Origin: Pectobacterium brasiliense
Lineage (GTDB): Bacteria; Pseudomonadota; Gammaproteobacteria; Enterobacterales; Enterobacteriaceae
NCBI RefSeq assembly: GCF_016950255.1
Contig: NZ_JACGFN010000002.1
Span: forward strand, 372,001 to 436,000
Direction: 5' to 3'
Length of the DNA stretch: 64,000 nucleotides
The translations under genes and the position numbers were made by a program. This document shows positions 9,066-18,267 of the stretch, piece by piece (position 1 is the stretch's first letter; every line of letters starts with the position of its first letter). The notes beneath the pieces were generated by a model. The model ran no database searches, had not been told where the DNA came from, and was given only the letters and a program-made list of their open reading frames with translations.

Positions 9066-10085
9066 ATGACGATAATCAAGAGTTATGCCGCACCGGAAGC
9101 GGGCGCAGCGCTGGAGTTGTATGAGTTTGATGCGGGTGAACTTCAGGCGGAAGACGTTGAAGTCGTGGTTGATTACTGCGGCGTATGCCACTCCGATCTC
9201 TCGATGATCGATAACGAATGGGGCATGTCGAGCTATCCGCTAGTTGCCGGGCATGAAGTGATTGGTCGTGTGCACGCGCTAGGCGACGCAGCGAAAAGCA
9301 AAGGGTTAAAGGTGGGTCAGCGTGTCGGTATTGGCTGGACAGCACGCAGCTGTGGGCACTGCGATGCCTGTATCAGCGGCAGTCAAACCAACTGCCAGCA
9401 AGGCAGCGTACCGACAATTCTGAATAAAGGCGGTTTTGCCAATAAGATTCGCGCGAACTGGCAGTGGGCTATCCCGCTTCCCGATTCCATTGATATCGAA
9501 TCTGCGGGTCCGTTGCTGTGCGGCGGCATTACCGTGTTCAAACCGCTGCTAATGCATCATGTCACCGCAACCAGCCGCGTCGGCGTGATCGGTATCGGTG
9601 GCCTGGGACATATCGCGATTAAGCTCCTGCACGCGATGGGCTGTGAAGTCACGGCGTTCAGCTCTAACCCAGCTAAAGAGCAGGAAGTGCGGGCGATGGG
9701 GGCCGATAAGGTCGTCAACAGCCGCGATCCGCAGGCGCTGACCGCACTGGCAGGCCAGTTCGATCTCATCATCAACACCGTGAGCGTCGATCTGGAATGG
9801 CAGCCCTACTTCAACGCACTCGCCTATAACGGGAAATTCCATACCGTAGGCGCGGTAATGAAGCCGTTCAGCGTTCCAGCCTTCACGCTTATCGCAGGTG
9901 ACCGAAGCGTTTCCGGCTCTTCTACCGGCTCACCGCATGAGCTGCGTTCCCTGATGAAGCTCGCCGCGCGCGCCAACGTGAAGCCACAGACGGAACTGTT
10001 CCCGATGTCGAAAATCAACGATGCTATCCAGCACGTACGTGACGGCAAAGCCCGCTACCGCGTTGTACTAAAAGCGGATTTTTAA
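9066..10085 (+). CDS. ahr: NADPH-dependent aldehyde reductase Ahr (zinc alcohol dehydrogenase family)
   Basis: The 339-aa protein has the length of E. coli Ahr (YjgB) and shares its hallmark stretches. Catalytic zinc ligands are in [12 protein letters not shown] and GHEVIG, structural zinc Cys residues in [13 protein letters not shown], and the Rossmann nucleotide loop is [17 protein letters not shown]. The AFSSNPAKE segment after beta-2 fits NADP binding. Ahr reduces a broad range of aldehydes to alcohols. ATG 9066 sits 7 nt after GAGGA; a GTG at 9063 is only 4 nt away and less likely. A terminator follows. Confidence 0.93.
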   Translation: MTIIKSYAAPEAGAALELYEFDAGELQAEDVEVVVDYCGVCHSDLSMIDNEWGMSSYPLVAGHEVIGRVHALGDAAKSKGLKVGQRVGIGWTARSCGHCDACISGSQTNCQQGSVPTILNKGGFANKIRANWQWAIPLPDSIDIESAGPLLCGGITVFKPLLMHHVTATSRVGVIGIGGLGHIAIKLLHAMGCEVTAFSSNPAKEQEVRAMGADKVVNSRDPQALTALAGQFDLIINTVSVDLEWQPYFNALAYNGKFHTVGAVMKPFSVPAFTLIAGDRSVSGSSTGSPHELRSLMKLAARANVKPQTELFPMSKINDAIQHVRDGKARYRVVLKADF

Positions 10086-10092
10086 TCGCTAA

Positions 10093-10124
10093 AGACGCCT
10101 GAGCGATCGGGCGTCTGCTTTTTG
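10093..10124 (+). terminator. Rho-independent terminator of ahr
   Basis: AGACGCC (10093-10099) pairs with GGCGTCT (10110-10116) around a 10-nt loop and is followed by GCTTTTTG, directly after the ahr stop codon. Confidence 0.8.
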
Positions 10125-10228
10125 CACATCTGTTCAACCCACGTCATTCTCTGGGTTACACCACGATTCTAAATGTATTCAATAGGTTTCATGATAGGAT
10201 TGAAAGGTGATGCAAGAGGAGATCCGCA

Positions 10229-11152
10229 ATGCCTTTTAAAGAATATGACCACGACTTTATTGATAGAAATAAGAAAGCCTCCTCGTCTGTCAGGCTCGCC
10301 CTGTTATTCTCTGCGTTAGTCATTATATTCAACCTCGTATTCTTCAAACACCGCGACTTTCAGGAGCAACTGCATAATAATCCGGGTGCTTATACCGACT
10401 CGATTGCACTGATTTTTCTTTTTTTTATCTTGTCCTGCACCAGTAAAATCTCACTTAGCCATACCTCAGCCTTATCCATTCGCCTCGGGCTGCACGTCTG
10501 GATATGCTCAGCCACGTTTGACTTGATGGATGAATTTATCTATCAGCCCAAGCTGGTTGGGTATTATGTTGAGGATATGCTGAGAATTATTGGTATGTTT
10601 GGCGTCGGGTTTGGTGTCTATACCCTGATACAGCAAATCAATAATAAGTATGTCGAAGCCAGAATACAGTCATTCAGCGATGAACTCACACAGCTTCCTA
10701 ATCGTCGGTTTTTTATTAATGAATTAAAAAAGCTCGAAGCGAAAACACCCTATTTATTTATTATCGACATCGACAATTTCAAAGTCATTAATGATAAATA
10801 TGGACATACGAAAGGCGACGAAGTATTAAGCAAATTTGGTCACATACTCTCCCGCTTCGATAACAGTGAGGTGGTCGCAACCCGAATCGGTGGCGAAGAG
10901 TTCGCGATTATTTTGTATGCCGGAACGCAGGATCGGGCAGAGAAGCTGGCAAGAGAAGTACTCAAAAATGCGAACAAAATCATTATCAAGAATATGCACC
11001 ACCTTTCAGTCAGCATTGGAGCCGGTAAAAAACAGCCGCAGGAACCTACCGAACATTTTATGAAACGCGTGGACATCGCGCTTTACCAGGCTAAAAATAC
11101 CGGTAAAGGCAAAGTGGAATGGGCTCTGGAGCCGAAGGAAAAAACGCAGTAG
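10229..11152 (+). CDS. Membrane-anchored diguanylate cyclase (GGDEF domain)
   Basis: The 307-aa protein has about four membrane helices in its first 140 residues and a C-terminal GGDEF domain (about 150-300). The substrate loop LTQLPNRRFF, the metal-binding IDIDNFKVINDKYGH and the active-site loop GGEEF (residues 221-225) are intact, so it should make cyclic-di-GMP from two GTP. The RxxD product-inhibition site expected five residues before GGEEF is absent (NSEV instead), suggesting no I-site feedback. There is no recognisable sensor domain apart from the membrane part. GAGGAG lies just before the ATG. It is a single-gene unit. Confidence 0.92.
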   Translation: MPFKEYDHDFIDRNKKASSSVRLALLFSALVIIFNLVFFKHRDFQEQLHNNPGAYTDSIALIFLFFILSCTSKISLSHTSALSIRLGLHVWICSATFDLMDEFIYQPKLVGYYVEDMLRIIGMFGVGFGVYTLIQQINNKYVEARIQSFSDELTQLPNRRFFINELKKLEAKTPYLFIIDIDNFKVINDKYGHTKGDEVLSKFGHILSRFDNSEVVATRIGGEEFAIILYAGTQDRAEKLAREVLKNANKIIIKNMHHLSVSIGAGKKQPQEPTEHFMKRVDIALYQAKNTGKGKVEWALEPKEKTQ

Positions 11153-11477
11153 CCCGCCTCCCACCATACCAATAACACGGCTGCATGGACGCGCCGTCCG
11201 CTAAAAAACATCAATGCCATTTTCGCTGAAATAAAAACGGGAAAATAACAGTCCGCCTGGTGTTTAATCTATCAAAGCAAGAAGCGATTTTTATATAAAA
11301 GGGATACCACAGTGCTATCCCTTTTATTTTCTTTATAGCTTAGCTAAGCGCTTGGGTATTACCGAGGCACACAAGCTGCTTACTTTTAATACAGTAAACT
11401 TCGACGTCTGGGCTGGGTAGCGGTCTATTTAAAGAAATAAGTATGCGTTAACAATGATAACCAGAACGCTCACCGCA
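11153..11477. other. Gene-free stretch between the diguanylate cyclase and TSUP genes
   Basis: This 325-bp stretch between convergent genes contains the hairpin terminator at 11297-11330. I see no convincing open reading frame, repeat or promoter in the rest, which is A+T-rich. Confidence 0.6.
11297..11330. terminator. Bidirectional terminator between convergent genes
   Basis: A 10-bp perfect stem, AAAAGGGATA (11297-11306) with TATCCCTTTT (11316-11325), closes a 9-nt loop. The right side continues TTTTATTTT and the left side reads as a T-run on the other strand, so it can serve both flanking genes. Confidence 0.75.
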
Positions 11478-12233
11478 TTATCTCAGCACCAGCATAGTAA
11501 TTCCCACGCCGATCAGCATCAGGCAAAACGCGGCTCGCAGGTAGGCAACCGGTAATTTATGGGCAACCGCAACTCCCCACGACACGCTGACAATTCCGCC
11601 CAACGCCAGTGGTAAACCGATACTCCAGTCAACGTTACCCGCTTGCGAATAAGATAACAGCGCCGCCAGTGCACCCGGTACCACGAGTATCAGCGCCATG
11701 CCCTGCGCCTGCGTTTGCGCAAAAGCAAACAGCGTGACCAGAACGGGCACGACGACCAACCCGCCACCGACGGTAAAAATACCGGACATAAATCCGCTCG
11801 CCACGCCGAGTAGCGGCAGGTATTTGGTCGACAGTACAATCTCCGACGTTTGACTGCGTTTTTTGTTATACCACTGCCACATGTAGTACGCCGCCAGCAC
11901 CAGCAGGAAAGTGGCAAAGGCACGCTGAAGGTTGTGAACATCAATCGATGAAGCGATGTGGGCGGCAAGGTAGGCAGACCCAGTAGCAAACGCACACATG
12001 GTCAACGCCACCCGCGTATCGATGCGGTTGCGCTGGCGATAGCGTAGAAAACCAATCAGTACGTTAGGTGTAATCATCACCAGCGCGGTTCCCTGCGCCA
12101 TATGCTGATCCATCCCGAAGAGCACGCCCAGAATCGGAATCGCGATAAGCCCACCGCCAATCCCTAGCATTCCTCCGCAAAATCCCAGCCCGATACCCAA
12201 AAGTAGACACAACAAAATATCGCTGAACATCAT
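11478..12233 (-). CDS. TSUP/TauE-SafE family membrane transporter
   Basis: The protein of about 251 aa has roughly eight hydrophobic helices in two homologous halves, each with the family's glycine-rich motif (GFCGGMLGIGGGLIAIPIL and GFMSGIFTVGGGLVVVPVL). Family members export sulfite, sulfonates or related organic anions; the substrate is not known. The frame is open to 12335, but the first helix starts at MMFSDILL, so ATG 12233 (or 12230/12245) is the likely start; none has a strong ribosome-binding site. It is transcribed divergently from a LysR-type gene, its probable regulator. Confidence 0.85.
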   Translation of the reverse strand: MMFSDILLCLLLGIGLGFCGGMLGIGGGLIAIPILGVLFGMDQHMAQGTALVMITPNVLIGFLRYRQRNRIDTRVALTMCAFATGSAYLAAHIASSIDVHNLQRAFATFLLVLAAYYMWQWYNKKRSQTSEIVLSTKYLPLLGVASGFMSGIFTVGGGLVVVPVLVTLFAFAQTQAQGMALILVVPGALAALLSYSQAGNVDWSIGLPLALGGIVSVSWGVAVAHKLPVAYLRAAFCLMLIGVGITMLVLR

Positions 12234-12472
12234 TAAGCTAAACATAAAACAACCAAATAACCCATAGGGCAAAAAGAGGGAGGACAGCGCCATCCTAGGC
12301 GCAGATCTGCGTTTTGATAATCCCTGAATACTCAATGACCCTTTCCTGTCAGGAAAACCATCCGCTGTGCTACATTACAGCGTGCCATAAGAAATCTGCC
12401 CGCATGATGCGCGATATCAATATGCCAGTCATTGGCCTGCTTTTCTGCCCTGCTGAGGAAGCTCGAACTATC

Positions 12473-13375
12473 ATGATTAACCCCACACACTTTGACCTCC
12501 AGTCGCTCCGCATCTTTTTGCAGGTTGCCCAGACCGGCAGCCTGACCAAAGCGGCAGATAAGTTCCACATCACGCTTTCTGCCCTGAGCAAGCGTATCGC
12601 CGAACTGGAACGTACTGTGGACTGTGCGCTGTTCATCCGAATGCCGCGCGGCCTGACGCTAACCCCGGCAGGCAAGGAATTGGTGAATCATGCACGCAAC
12701 GTGTTAAGCAACGTGGAGCGCATGGCGAGTGAAATGAACGACTACGCCGTTGGCGTGCGCGGCCACGTACACATGTGGGCAAATACCTCGGCGATTATTC
12801 AGTTTCTTCCACAGGATTTGGCGTCATTCCTTCTGGCCCGACCGCTGATTCGTATTAACCTGGAGGAAAAGCTCAGTAAGACCGTAGTAACGGCACTCGC
12901 GATGGGTGAAGCCGATATCGGTATCTTCGCTGACAATGTCGGCTCACAGGGGGTCGAGAAGATTCCTTATCGTCAGGACAAGCTTGTCGTACTCGTTCCG
13001 CCGCAGCATCCGCTTTCCACGCGGCCAGAAGTCAGCTTTAACGAGACGCTGGGTTATGACTATGTCGGCCTCAATAACGGCAGTTCGTTGCTGAAACAGC
13101 TGAAAGACGCTTCGGATGAACTGGGGAGAGTGCTGCGCCTGCGGGTGCAGGTCAGCAGCTTTGACGGCATTTGTCGCATGATCGAAGCAGGACTGGGGAT
13201 CAGCGTCTTGCCAGAGGGCGCGATTCGCCCAGGCGTGCTCGGCACCGGGTTACGCGCCATCAGCCTCACCGACGAATGGGCTTCACGCCAGCTCTGGCTG
13301 GGTGTGAAATCCGGCGCGACATTGCAACCCGAAGTCGCCAATCTGCTGACACATCTGCGACAATGCGGCGTGTAA
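12473..13375 (+). CDS. LysR-family transcriptional regulator
   Basis: The 300-aa protein starts at ATG 12473 (MINPTHFDLQSLRIF); the frame continues 53 codons upstream, but those lack family similarity. The N-terminal winged helix-turn-helix (FLQVAQTGSLTKAADKF, then LSKRIAELE) is followed by a periplasmic-binding-protein-like effector domain (about 95-300). It is divergent from the TSUP transporter gene, the standard LysR arrangement for regulator and target, so it probably controls that gene in response to the transported anion. The 239-bp gap between them should hold the operator; no clear T-N11-A pair was singled out. Confidence 0.88.
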   Translation: MINPTHFDLQSLRIFLQVAQTGSLTKAADKFHITLSALSKRIAELERTVDCALFIRMPRGLTLTPAGKELVNHARNVLSNVERMASEMNDYAVGVRGHVHMWANTSAIIQFLPQDLASFLLARPLIRINLEEKLSKTVVTALAMGEADIGIFADNVGSQGVEKIPYRQDKLVVLVPPQHPLSTRPEVSFNETLGYDYVGLNNGSSLLKQLKDASDELGRVLRLRVQVSSFDGICRMIEAGLGISVLPEGAIRPGVLGTGLRAISLTDEWASRQLWLGVKSGATLQPEVANLLTHLRQCGV

Positions 13376-13391
13376 AGGTGAAGCGCTACCC

Positions 13392-14165
13392 TCAGCCCTC
13401 TTCGCTGCCCGTTTTTTCATAGCCGAGGCGGCCAACAAAAGGTAAACGCAACGCAGGCGGGTTCATATCCACGCCCATGTTCAGCCCCAGAATGTTGGCC
13501 TCGATTCCCTCTTCAAGGCCCATCGTGATACCCAGCACGCCTAGCAGCGAAATCTGCACACCGCTTCCCGATGGCGACAGTCCAACCGGTCGCGTGATCG
13601 GGCGGTAATCTTTGCCAATGGCATTAGCGGGCATATCCAGCTTGAGCGCGGGCACTTCGCGGCCAATGTGCGCCAGAAACGTATTGCTGTTCGGCCCCGG
13701 CCAGGCGTGATAGGTATTCGGCCACGGATAGCTTTTGATCGCAGCCTCAATCTGCGGGATCATGGCTTCCGCCTTGTCGCCACGGTGATCCACCAGCAGC
13801 TTCGGTTTCGCGCCATACCAATACGCATCCGCCACCGAACGATTAAGACGGACGACGTTATCACTCCCCCAGCTCACGACTTCATAGCGGCGATATTGAG
13901 TTCCCCCCGCGTTCTTGAAAATGATCCACGGATGTACCGCCACCAGCCCACGCCAGCCGTATGTCGGAGCAGCATAAACCTGCACGATAGCAGTCTGGCG
14001 AAATTGCACAGGGTTAGGTGCTAAGCCGGAAGAATCACGTTTGGCAGACCACCAGCTTTGCCCATTAAACGTTTCGCCATTACGCGTTGACTGCGCCCAG
14101 CTTTGCCAAAAAGACAACAACAGCACACAAATAAACCCAATCCCCAAGAATTTGAGGTACGTCAT
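13392..14165 (-). CDS. DUF3750 domain-containing protein
   Basis: The 257-aa protein has one N-terminal hydrophobic segment (residues 5-22, signal anchor or signal peptide) and a predicted periplasmic remainder. It matches my memory of DUF3750: VQVYAAPTYGWRGLVAVHPW, YEVVSWGSDNVV, a YHAWPGPNSNTFLAHI stretch and a C-terminal half rich in Gly, including the GITMGLEEGIEANILG region. No enzymatic function is established. It converges with the LysR gene, 16 bp apart. The ribosome-binding site is weak. Confidence 0.8.
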   Translation of the reverse strand: MTYLKFLGIGFICVLLLSFWQSWAQSTRNGETFNGQSWWSAKRDSSGLAPNPVQFRQTAIVQVYAAPTYGWRGLVAVHPWIIFKNAGGTQYRRYEVVSWGSDNVVRLNRSVADAYWYGAKPKLLVDHRGDKAEAMIPQIEAAIKSYPWPNTYHAWPGPNSNTFLAHIGREVPALKLDMPANAIGKDYRPITRPVGLSPSGSGVQISLLGVLGITMGLEEGIEANILGLNMGVDMNPPALRLPFVGRLGYEKTGSEEG

Positions 14166-14755
14166 AGGCCAGATAGCTCACTGAAAAGAGGGAACGGAAT
14201 CGATACGTCTGCAGGCAAGAACCCACAGTGAAAATCGGTCAAAAAATCACGCTGCCAGTTTACTGCCAGTTGGCGGTAAGGTTAAAGCATTGGGTGAAAT
14301 ATTGACCTATTTTTACGTTGTGTGAGTACGACGACAACCGTCTCAAGGCATTTTCATGCAATGTTCGTTACAGTGTGGGGATTAATTGAAAATCAACATA
14401 AAATAAACGAACCATCAAAAATACATTCCCATTGAATAATAATAAATAAACTAATCAGCATGCATCGTCATATTTATTTTTATAGCCACTACCTCACATA
14501 AATAAATCACTGACTATACTCGTCATACTTCAAGCTGCTTGTGCGTTGGCTTTCCTTAAATACTCGGCCCGTCGTGGGCCTCACCCTAAAGGGCCGCTGC
14601 AAGCAGCGTTCAAATCTGCTCCCGGCAGATTTGTCATCCCAGTCACTTACCTGAGTAAGCTCCTGGGATTCATGCGGTTGCCGCCTTCACGCAACTCGAA
14701 TTTTTTAGAGTAAATAATTAGCGGTAATATTAGTGAACTCCCCCTCTGAGAATAA
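14166..14755. other. Gene-free A+T-rich stretch carrying ERIC copy A
   Basis: This 590-bp stretch has no supportable reading frame. Its left part (14360-14510) is strongly A+T-rich, and the right part is the extended ERIC element described separately. It separates the DUF3750 gene from the broken hydrolase gene, so it probably replaced that gene's 5' end. Confidence 0.6.
14514..14712 (+). repeat. ERIC element, long form with internal insertion (copy A)
   Basis: The outer parts match ERIC: GTCATACTTCAAGCTGC, GTGCGTTGGCTTTCC and, on the right, AGTCACTTAC, GTAAGCTCCTGGGATTCATG and GCAACTCGAA. Against the short copy at 43411-43532 (opposite orientation) it carries about 73 extra bases between roughly 14559 and 14636. 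The extra DNA contains three consecutive inverted repeats: 14566-14580, 14595-14608 and 14612-14632, the last an 8-bp perfect stem. Enlarged ERICs with internal insertions are known in Enterobacterales. Confidence 0.85.
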
Positions 14756-15475
14756 ACGTGGGCACAATACGTGTTGGATAATTTTGCTACCGTCGATGAA
14801 GCCGTCAAGTCGCTGCAAGAGGAAAAATTTACACTGGTCACAAAAGACTTACCGCATCAGGATAGAAAAGCAACGCTGCACCTCTCCTTATCCGATTCAT
14901 CCGGTGACAGTGCAATTATTGAATATATCGACGGCAAGCAGGTCATTCACCATGATCCAAAATATCAGGTGATGACCAACTCGCCGGCTTTCGATCAGCA
15001 GTTGGCGCTGAATGCCTATTGGGATCAGATAGGTGGCAATGTGATGTTGCCAGGAACGAACCGCGCCGCCGATCGCTTTGTTCGCGCCTCGTTCTATGTG
15101 AAAAATGTTGCCCCCAATAAACTCATTCCAGGGGTAGCGGAAAAAAGTAAAATAGAAAAAGATAAGGCGGACTTAGCCACCGCATTCAGTATTATACGTA
15201 ATACATCTGTTCCTTATGGTTATTCCTTACCGAATATGCCGAATATTTCCTCAACGCGCTGGCGCACTGTTATAGACCATAAATCGCTACAATACTTCTT
15301 TGAATCTGCCGTATCGCCTAATATCTTTTGGGTCGATTTGAAAAAAATTGACTTTGCTCCGCGTGACGGGAAAGCAGCAAAATTAGACTTAGGGCCAAAC
15401 CAAAGCACCATTTATTCTGGTCAGGCTTCCGAGCACTTTAAGCCCGCTACGCCGTTTAAATTCGCAGGGCTGTAA
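14756..15475 (+). pseudogene. Choloylglycine hydrolase / penicillin V acylase family, 5'-truncated
   Basis: The frame encodes the C-terminal two thirds of a linear-amide C-N hydrolase (Ntn fold): SGDSAIIEYIDGK, VMTNSPAFDQQLALNAYW, then NRAADRFVRASFYVKN. Similarity begins upstream of any start codon at TWAQYVLDNFATVDEAV (14756), and a stop in frame lies just before it. The roughly 110-130 N-terminal residues, including the signal peptide and the nucleophile Cys, are missing. The protein could not be an active hydrolase. The preceding DNA is the ERIC element. A hairpin at about 15524-15546 follows. Confidence 0.85.
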
Positions 15476-15675
15476 ATAATAGAATTATTTACGATATTAT
15501 TTTTATTCCACGATGATGTTAAAGCGCCATGATCCCATGGCGCTTTTGCGTTATGCCATCAAATGCTCACAGGTTGATCACTCCAATAAACTATTTAGTA
15601 AACCGCTTTAAAATATCCCTTCCGTTGAATAAAGGATAATTTTCACGAAAATCAACCAACGGAGTAATAAAATTT

Positions 15676-17721
15676 ATGAAAAATTTCAATATCGAAATTA
15701 ACGTGTGTGACAGTACAGGAAAATCAACCTGCACCGTTCATCCACCAGTTAACGTTGATCACCACACTTGTTGCAATACAAACAGCCAGTGCGAAGAGAA
15801 TCCAAACATCTCTGGCGTTTCCTCCGTATTCGGACGCACGGGTGTCGTAACAGCACAATCAGGCGATTACACAGCAGATGAGATCACAGAGACGGCAACA
15901 AGAAAGTTTGTCACACCTGATGAAAAGTCCGTATGGAATGCAAAGCAATCTGCATTAATTTCTGGCACTAATATTCGGACGCTTTTTGGACAATCTTTGC
16001 TCGGCAGCGGAGATTTTTCACCGACTCCCGCTCAAATGGGTGCAGCGGCTGCAGTACATACCCATACAACATCAGATATCACGGACTATACGCAAAAAAC
16101 CAAACAGCTGATTGCTGACTCGCTTGAAGCTGGAAGTGGCGTAACGTTAAGCCAAAATGCCTCTAATGGCAAAACGATAATCAGCGCGACGGTCAACAGC
16201 GGTTCAGGTAACGGAGGGTATACCGTTGTTAATAAAGCGGGCGCAGCAGCAGGTGAAAATCATTTATTCAACATTAGCTCTCAGACATCCTACGCGTATG
16301 ACGCATATGCACTGAAAGAAGAAAAAGGCACAAGCAATCAAACCTATCTGGTAGATGACTTCGATAGCGCCAGCAAACTTAACTATAACAGTACGAGCGC
16401 AGTAAAATTTAACGGCTCTGTGACCCCCTTTACTGGTGATACGTACGAGTTGCAACAAAATGGTGGTTTCCACAGCGCTGAAATACAAGCTGATGGGGAA
16501 TTTCTTTCGATCGCCCCAGAGACCAGCACGTCTATTATTCCGGCCATGACATCAGACACGGCGCCTACCGGTTATGTCGCAAGCGCCTCCAATTTTGCGG
16601 TCTCTACCGCAGCCTTTCACCCTTATGTCGCTTTCGATGGAAAAGACAATATCGGAGAATGGCCAGACTGCTGGAGTACCGATAACCAGTGGCAGCCATC
16701 TGTAGCGAACCCACACTGGTTGCGGATCGACCTTCCAGAAGGAAAATCAGTTCTCAGCTATCAGATGGTTAACCGCTCAAGAAATGAATTAGGCAACCCT
16801 AAATCCTGGAAATTTCAGGGAAGCAATGATAACGGCGGAACATGGGATACCCTACACGAGGTTACAGACAGCGCAGACAATAGTCCCGGAAGTAAAAGAA
16901 GCTATAAGCTTGGCACAACCGTCACCTATAAAAGCTATCGGTTGCTGATTACGGCCAAAAATGGAAGCCAGCCATTTACTACACTGGCCGAGCTAAATTT
17001 ATTTTCCCCGATTGGTCGGTTTGTGATTCACTCAAACAGTAAATATTACGGGGTAACCAACGGTGTATTATCAGAAATCCCAGGTGAGTTAACCAAAGAA
17101 AAAATTGATCAGTATGGTGTTTTCAGCCTGGATACATTCCCGACGTCCGGGACAGCGCTCACCGCGCCGGTCAAAATCGTTTCAAACGAAAAACTGAAGG
17201 TAAAAACGACATATATTCCTTTCCCACAAATCGTGTTACCCAAAGAACTGATGTCTGCCAGCGCATGGGAGAAAATTAATTCTGCAACATTAACGGCGGT
17301 ACAAACTAATGCAGGCAAAGTTCGCGTCGCAGTCTCACGCGATCTGAAAGATTGGTTCACATGGGATGGTGCAGCATGGCTATCTATTGGCTCGCTCTCT
17401 GCCGATACGACGGGTGCAACAGCATTAATTCAGAGTGGCATGACGCCAGCCGCTTTAAATGCAGTAACAGCGGCACAATGGGGACAACTTTTTACTTCAA
17501 CAAATAATGTACCGGACCGTATCGCCTTTGCCTTTGCATTGGATGTCACCGATCCAGCAGTCGATGTTTCTTCCATCGATAAACTGACATTAAATGTCGA
17601 TAATGCTTCATCCTGGAAATTGCAAACGCCAGCTGAAGTAGAAATTCGTTGGAATAGCAATAGCATCACATTCCGCACTGTGACAGCCGGGAATTACAAA
17701 CTCGCTTATCAACACCCGTAA
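15676..17721 (+). CDS. Orphan phage tail-fibre-like protein with discoidin-type domain
   Basis: The 681-aa protein has no family I can name as a whole. Residues 11-39 hold five Cys and three His (C11, C19, H22, H29, H30, C32, C33, C39). Then come phage-fibre motifs: SVFGRTGVVTAQSGDYTADE (50-69), LFGQSLLGSGDF (near 110), and VHTHTTSDITDYT plus GSGVTLSQNASNGKTIISATV (130-175). Residues about 286-445 resemble an F5/8 type C (discoidin) carbohydrate-binding domain (WLRIDLPEGKSVLSYQM, KSWKFQGSNDNGGTWDTL, YKSYRLLITAKNG). The C-terminus is unassigned. No signal peptide and no phage neighbour genes are visible. GGAG lies 11 nt before the ATG; a strong terminator follows. Confidence 0.8.
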   Translation: MKNFNIEINVCDSTGKSTCTVHPPVNVDHHTCCNTNSQCEENPNISGVSSVFGRTGVVTAQSGDYTADEITETATRKFVTPDEKSVWNAKQSALISGTNIRTLFGQSLLGSGDFSPTPAQMGAAAAVHTHTTSDITDYTQKTKQLIADSLEAGSGVTLSQNASNGKTIISATVNSGSGNGGYTVVNKAGAAAGENHLFNISSQTSYAYDAYALKEEKGTSNQTYLVDDFDSASKLNYNSTSAVKFNGSVTPFTGDTYELQQNGGFHSAEIQADGEFLSIAPETSTSIIPAMTSDTAPTGYVASASNFAVSTAAFHPYVAFDGKDNIGEWPDCWSTDNQWQPSVANPHWLRIDLPEGKSVLSYQMVNRSRNELGNPKSWKFQGSNDNGGTWDTLHEVTDSADNSPGSKRSYKLGTTVTYKSYRLLITAKNGSQPFTTLAELNLFSPIGRFVIHSNSKYYGVTNGVLSEIPGELTKEKIDQYGVFSLDTFPTSGTALTAPVKIVSNEKLKVKTTYIPFPQIVLPKELMSASAWEKINSATLTAVQTNAGKVRVAVSRDLKDWFTWDGAAWLSIGSLSADTTGATALIQSGMTPAALNAVTAAQWGQLFTSTNNVPDRIAFAFALDVTDPAVDVSSIDKLTLNVDNASSWKLQTPAEVEIRWNSNSITFRTVTAGNYKLAYQHP

Positions 17722-17739
17722 TTATTTAATTAAATTCTT

Positions 17740-17768
17740 AAGCCGCTGTTTCAGCGGCTTTTTTATTG
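17740..17768 (+). terminator. Rho-independent terminator after the fibre-like gene
   Basis: AAGCCGCT (17740-17747) pairs with AGCGGCTT (17753-17760) around GTTTC and is followed by TTTTATT. Confidence 0.85.
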
Positions 17769-17862
17769 GATTTACATTAGAACAATGCCGAATAACGTCC
17801 ATTAAATTTATTGTATTTTAGTGCGCGAGTAAAATAGCCAGATTGCCATTATAACTCTAACA

Positions 17863-18169
17863 CTACAGCGCCTTCGCATTCCCTGCCCATTCTCTATAGA
17901 AATGGCTCGAACAGAGCCTAAAATCGATTGCCTTTATCTCTGCTTTAACTAATCCCAGATTAACAAACGGATCGTCGGCCAGAATATACTCCATATCAGA
18001 AAGTTCTAACCCGTAGGCTAAAATATCCCCCGTGCCGTCATCCAGCAGGATGGGTAAAAATAACACTTCCTTTTTCAATATTATCAGCCAGCCATTTTTT
18101 GTGTGCGTCAATACTCTTTTCAAGTTCATCTTTCGGGCTGGCGTAATACAGCGTAATGGCATAGAGCAT
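17863..18169 (-). pseudogene. YciI-like protein, frameshifted
   Basis: Starting at the ATG at 18169 (AGGTAG ribosome-binding site), the frame reads MLYAITLYYASPKDELEKS and continues to FTHPAG before a stop. The rest of the YciI domain (DDGTGDILAYGLELS, ILADDPFVNLGLVKAEI) continues in another frame to 17863. The two halves together make one YciI-like ferredoxin-fold protein of about 100 aa, broken by a frameshift around 18040-18060. YciI proteins are small enzymes or stress proteins of mostly unknown role. The C-terminal tail after KAIDFR looks nonstandard. Confidence 0.75.
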
Positions 18170-18267
18170 GATTGCTACCTCATGATTATTGAACGGCTAT
18201 AGATGTGATAACGAAATGAATAAAGGTTTTCACACTATGAATTTCACTATTATTCTGGATGGTTACG

